Shown here: in pieces, positions 5,630-6,129 of the stretch
Position numbering within the stretch: the stretch's first letter is position 1
Layout of the letters: every line of letters starts with the position of its first letter
Assembly (NCBI GenBank): GCA_016845285.1
Contig: JAERSX010000937.1
Location: 1-6,129 of the forward strand
Length of the DNA stretch: 6,129 bases
From: Deltaproteobacteria bacterium
Lineage (GTDB): Bacteria > Myxococcota_A > UBA796 > UBA2385
Direction: 5' to 3'
Program-made: the position numbers and the translations under genes
Notes under the pieces: generated by a model
What the model saw: the letters and a program-made list of their open reading frames with translations, nothing else
Database searches by the model: none
Told to the model about the DNA's origin: nothing

Positions 5630-6129
5630 TGCGTACCTTGAGCGTTTTCGCGGTCGCCCTCTTGGGCTGCACCGATGGTGTGCAGGCCCCCTCCACTGCC
5701 CGCATCGACGCGCCGGACGACTACGAAGTCAGCTGGAGTGCGGCGGTAAACGGTGCGCAGGATGGCTATGGCCTGTGGCTGCTCACCGACTTCTACGTCT
5801 ACGACATGGAACGGGGCGTGCCGCTGGAGAAGATCCAGGTGGAGCTGTCCTCCGGCTGGAACGGCCTGTACATCCTGCCCGAAGAGGCCGTGCAGCTCGT
5901 CGATCCGCCCGAGCTGCCGCCTGATGTGACCAGCCAGTCCGACATCGTGGAGTACTGCACCGATGATGACGGCAACTTCGACAACTCCGAGGAGTGGTGC
6001 AGCTGGTACTGGGACGAGAGCGCTGGAGAGTTCTACGAGTTCGGCTCCGACTACGCCGACGCGGGCGGGTACTCGCCGAACTACGCTTCCATCCTGACCG
6101 ACAACCGCGGCCTCGCGCGGGCGTACCTG
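5629..6129 (+). CDS. Lipoprotein with probable Ig-like domain, unknown function (3' end outside window)
   Basis: An open frame of 167 codons runs off the end without a stop. The N-terminus MRTLSVFAVALLGC is a compact lipoprotein signal with lipobox LLGC and lipidated Cys14. The next residue is Thr, so the outer membrane is the default site if the enterobacterial rule applies. The mature part reads like a bacterial Ig-like (Big_1-type) domain. Strands around TDFYVYDMERGVPLEKIQVE (53-72) resemble the family's 'D..G.PV.gv.V' stretch, and LTDNRGLARAYL (156-167) resembles its 'T...G.a.v.L' closing hairpin. Between them is a long acidic, Trp/Tyr-rich loop (about 93-152) containing C110 and C124. 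I do not recognise the protein, and the Ig-like call is by pattern only. Codon use matches the neighbours. Coupling to aroB suggests co-transcription, not a shared pathway. An alternative start is the ATG at 5626. Confidence 0.72.
   Translation, partial: MRTLSVFAVALLGCTDGVQAPSTARIDAPDDYEVSWSAAVNGAQDGYGLWLLTDFYVYDMERGVPLEKIQVELSSGWNGLYILPEEAVQLVDPPELPPDVTSQSDIVEYCTDDDGNFDNSEEWCSWYWDESAGEFYEFGSDYADAGGYSPNYASILTDNRGLARAYL

Overview
The window is a GC-rich bacterial segment (third codon positions mostly G or C) in which every gene lies on the plus strand and is packed tightly. The content and order are the end of pilN, then pilO, pilP, a possible 28-codon mini-gene, pilQ, aroK, aroB and the start of a lipoprotein gene. 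The pil genes are the alignment complex and outer-membrane secretin of a type IVa pilus, so the host is a diderm. Protein style (lipid-anchored PilP, PilQ with two AMIN-like domains and long Ser/Gly linkers, base composition, a secreted Ig-like lipoprotein) fits Myxococcota or a related deltaproteobacterial lineage. That placement is inference; pilMNOPQ followed by aroK-aroB is also common in Gammaproteobacteria.

Layout. Positions 1-290 hold the periplasmic C-terminal domain of PilN, cut by the window edge. PilO (304-936) and PilP (940-1473) follow with gaps of 13 and 3 bases. Between pilP and pilQ lie 85 bases that look like a spacer, but they are exactly filled by a 28-codon open frame (1473-1559). 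Its start overlaps the pilP stop and its stop overlaps the pilQ start, both as TGATG. PilQ (1559-3967) is a complete 802-residue secretin. AroK (3975-4508) and AroB (4505-5629) are shikimate kinase and 3-dehydroquinate synthase; all main catalytic motifs are present, and the two genes overlap by 4 bases. The final gene (5629-6129, running off the end) begins at another TGATG junction and encodes a lipoprotein with a probable Ig-like fold.

How the genes work together. PilN and PilO form the inner-membrane heterodimer, PilP is tethered to the same membrane by lipid and bridges to the periplasmic N-domains of PilQ, and PilQ forms the outer-membrane pore for the pilus. AroK and AroB carry out two steps of chorismate synthesis and have no mechanistic link to pili that can be read here. 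The spacing (no gap over 13 bases if the mini-gene is real, otherwise one of 85) suggests a single transcription unit with much translational coupling. No convincing promoter, terminator, RNA gene, mobile element or CRISPR array was seen.

The least ordinary points are the coupled mini-gene between pilP and pilQ, and the unrecognised lipoprotein coupled to aroB, whose Ig-like domain appears interrupted by an acidic, aromatic, Cys-bracketed loop. The rest is a conventional pilus and shikimate locus.
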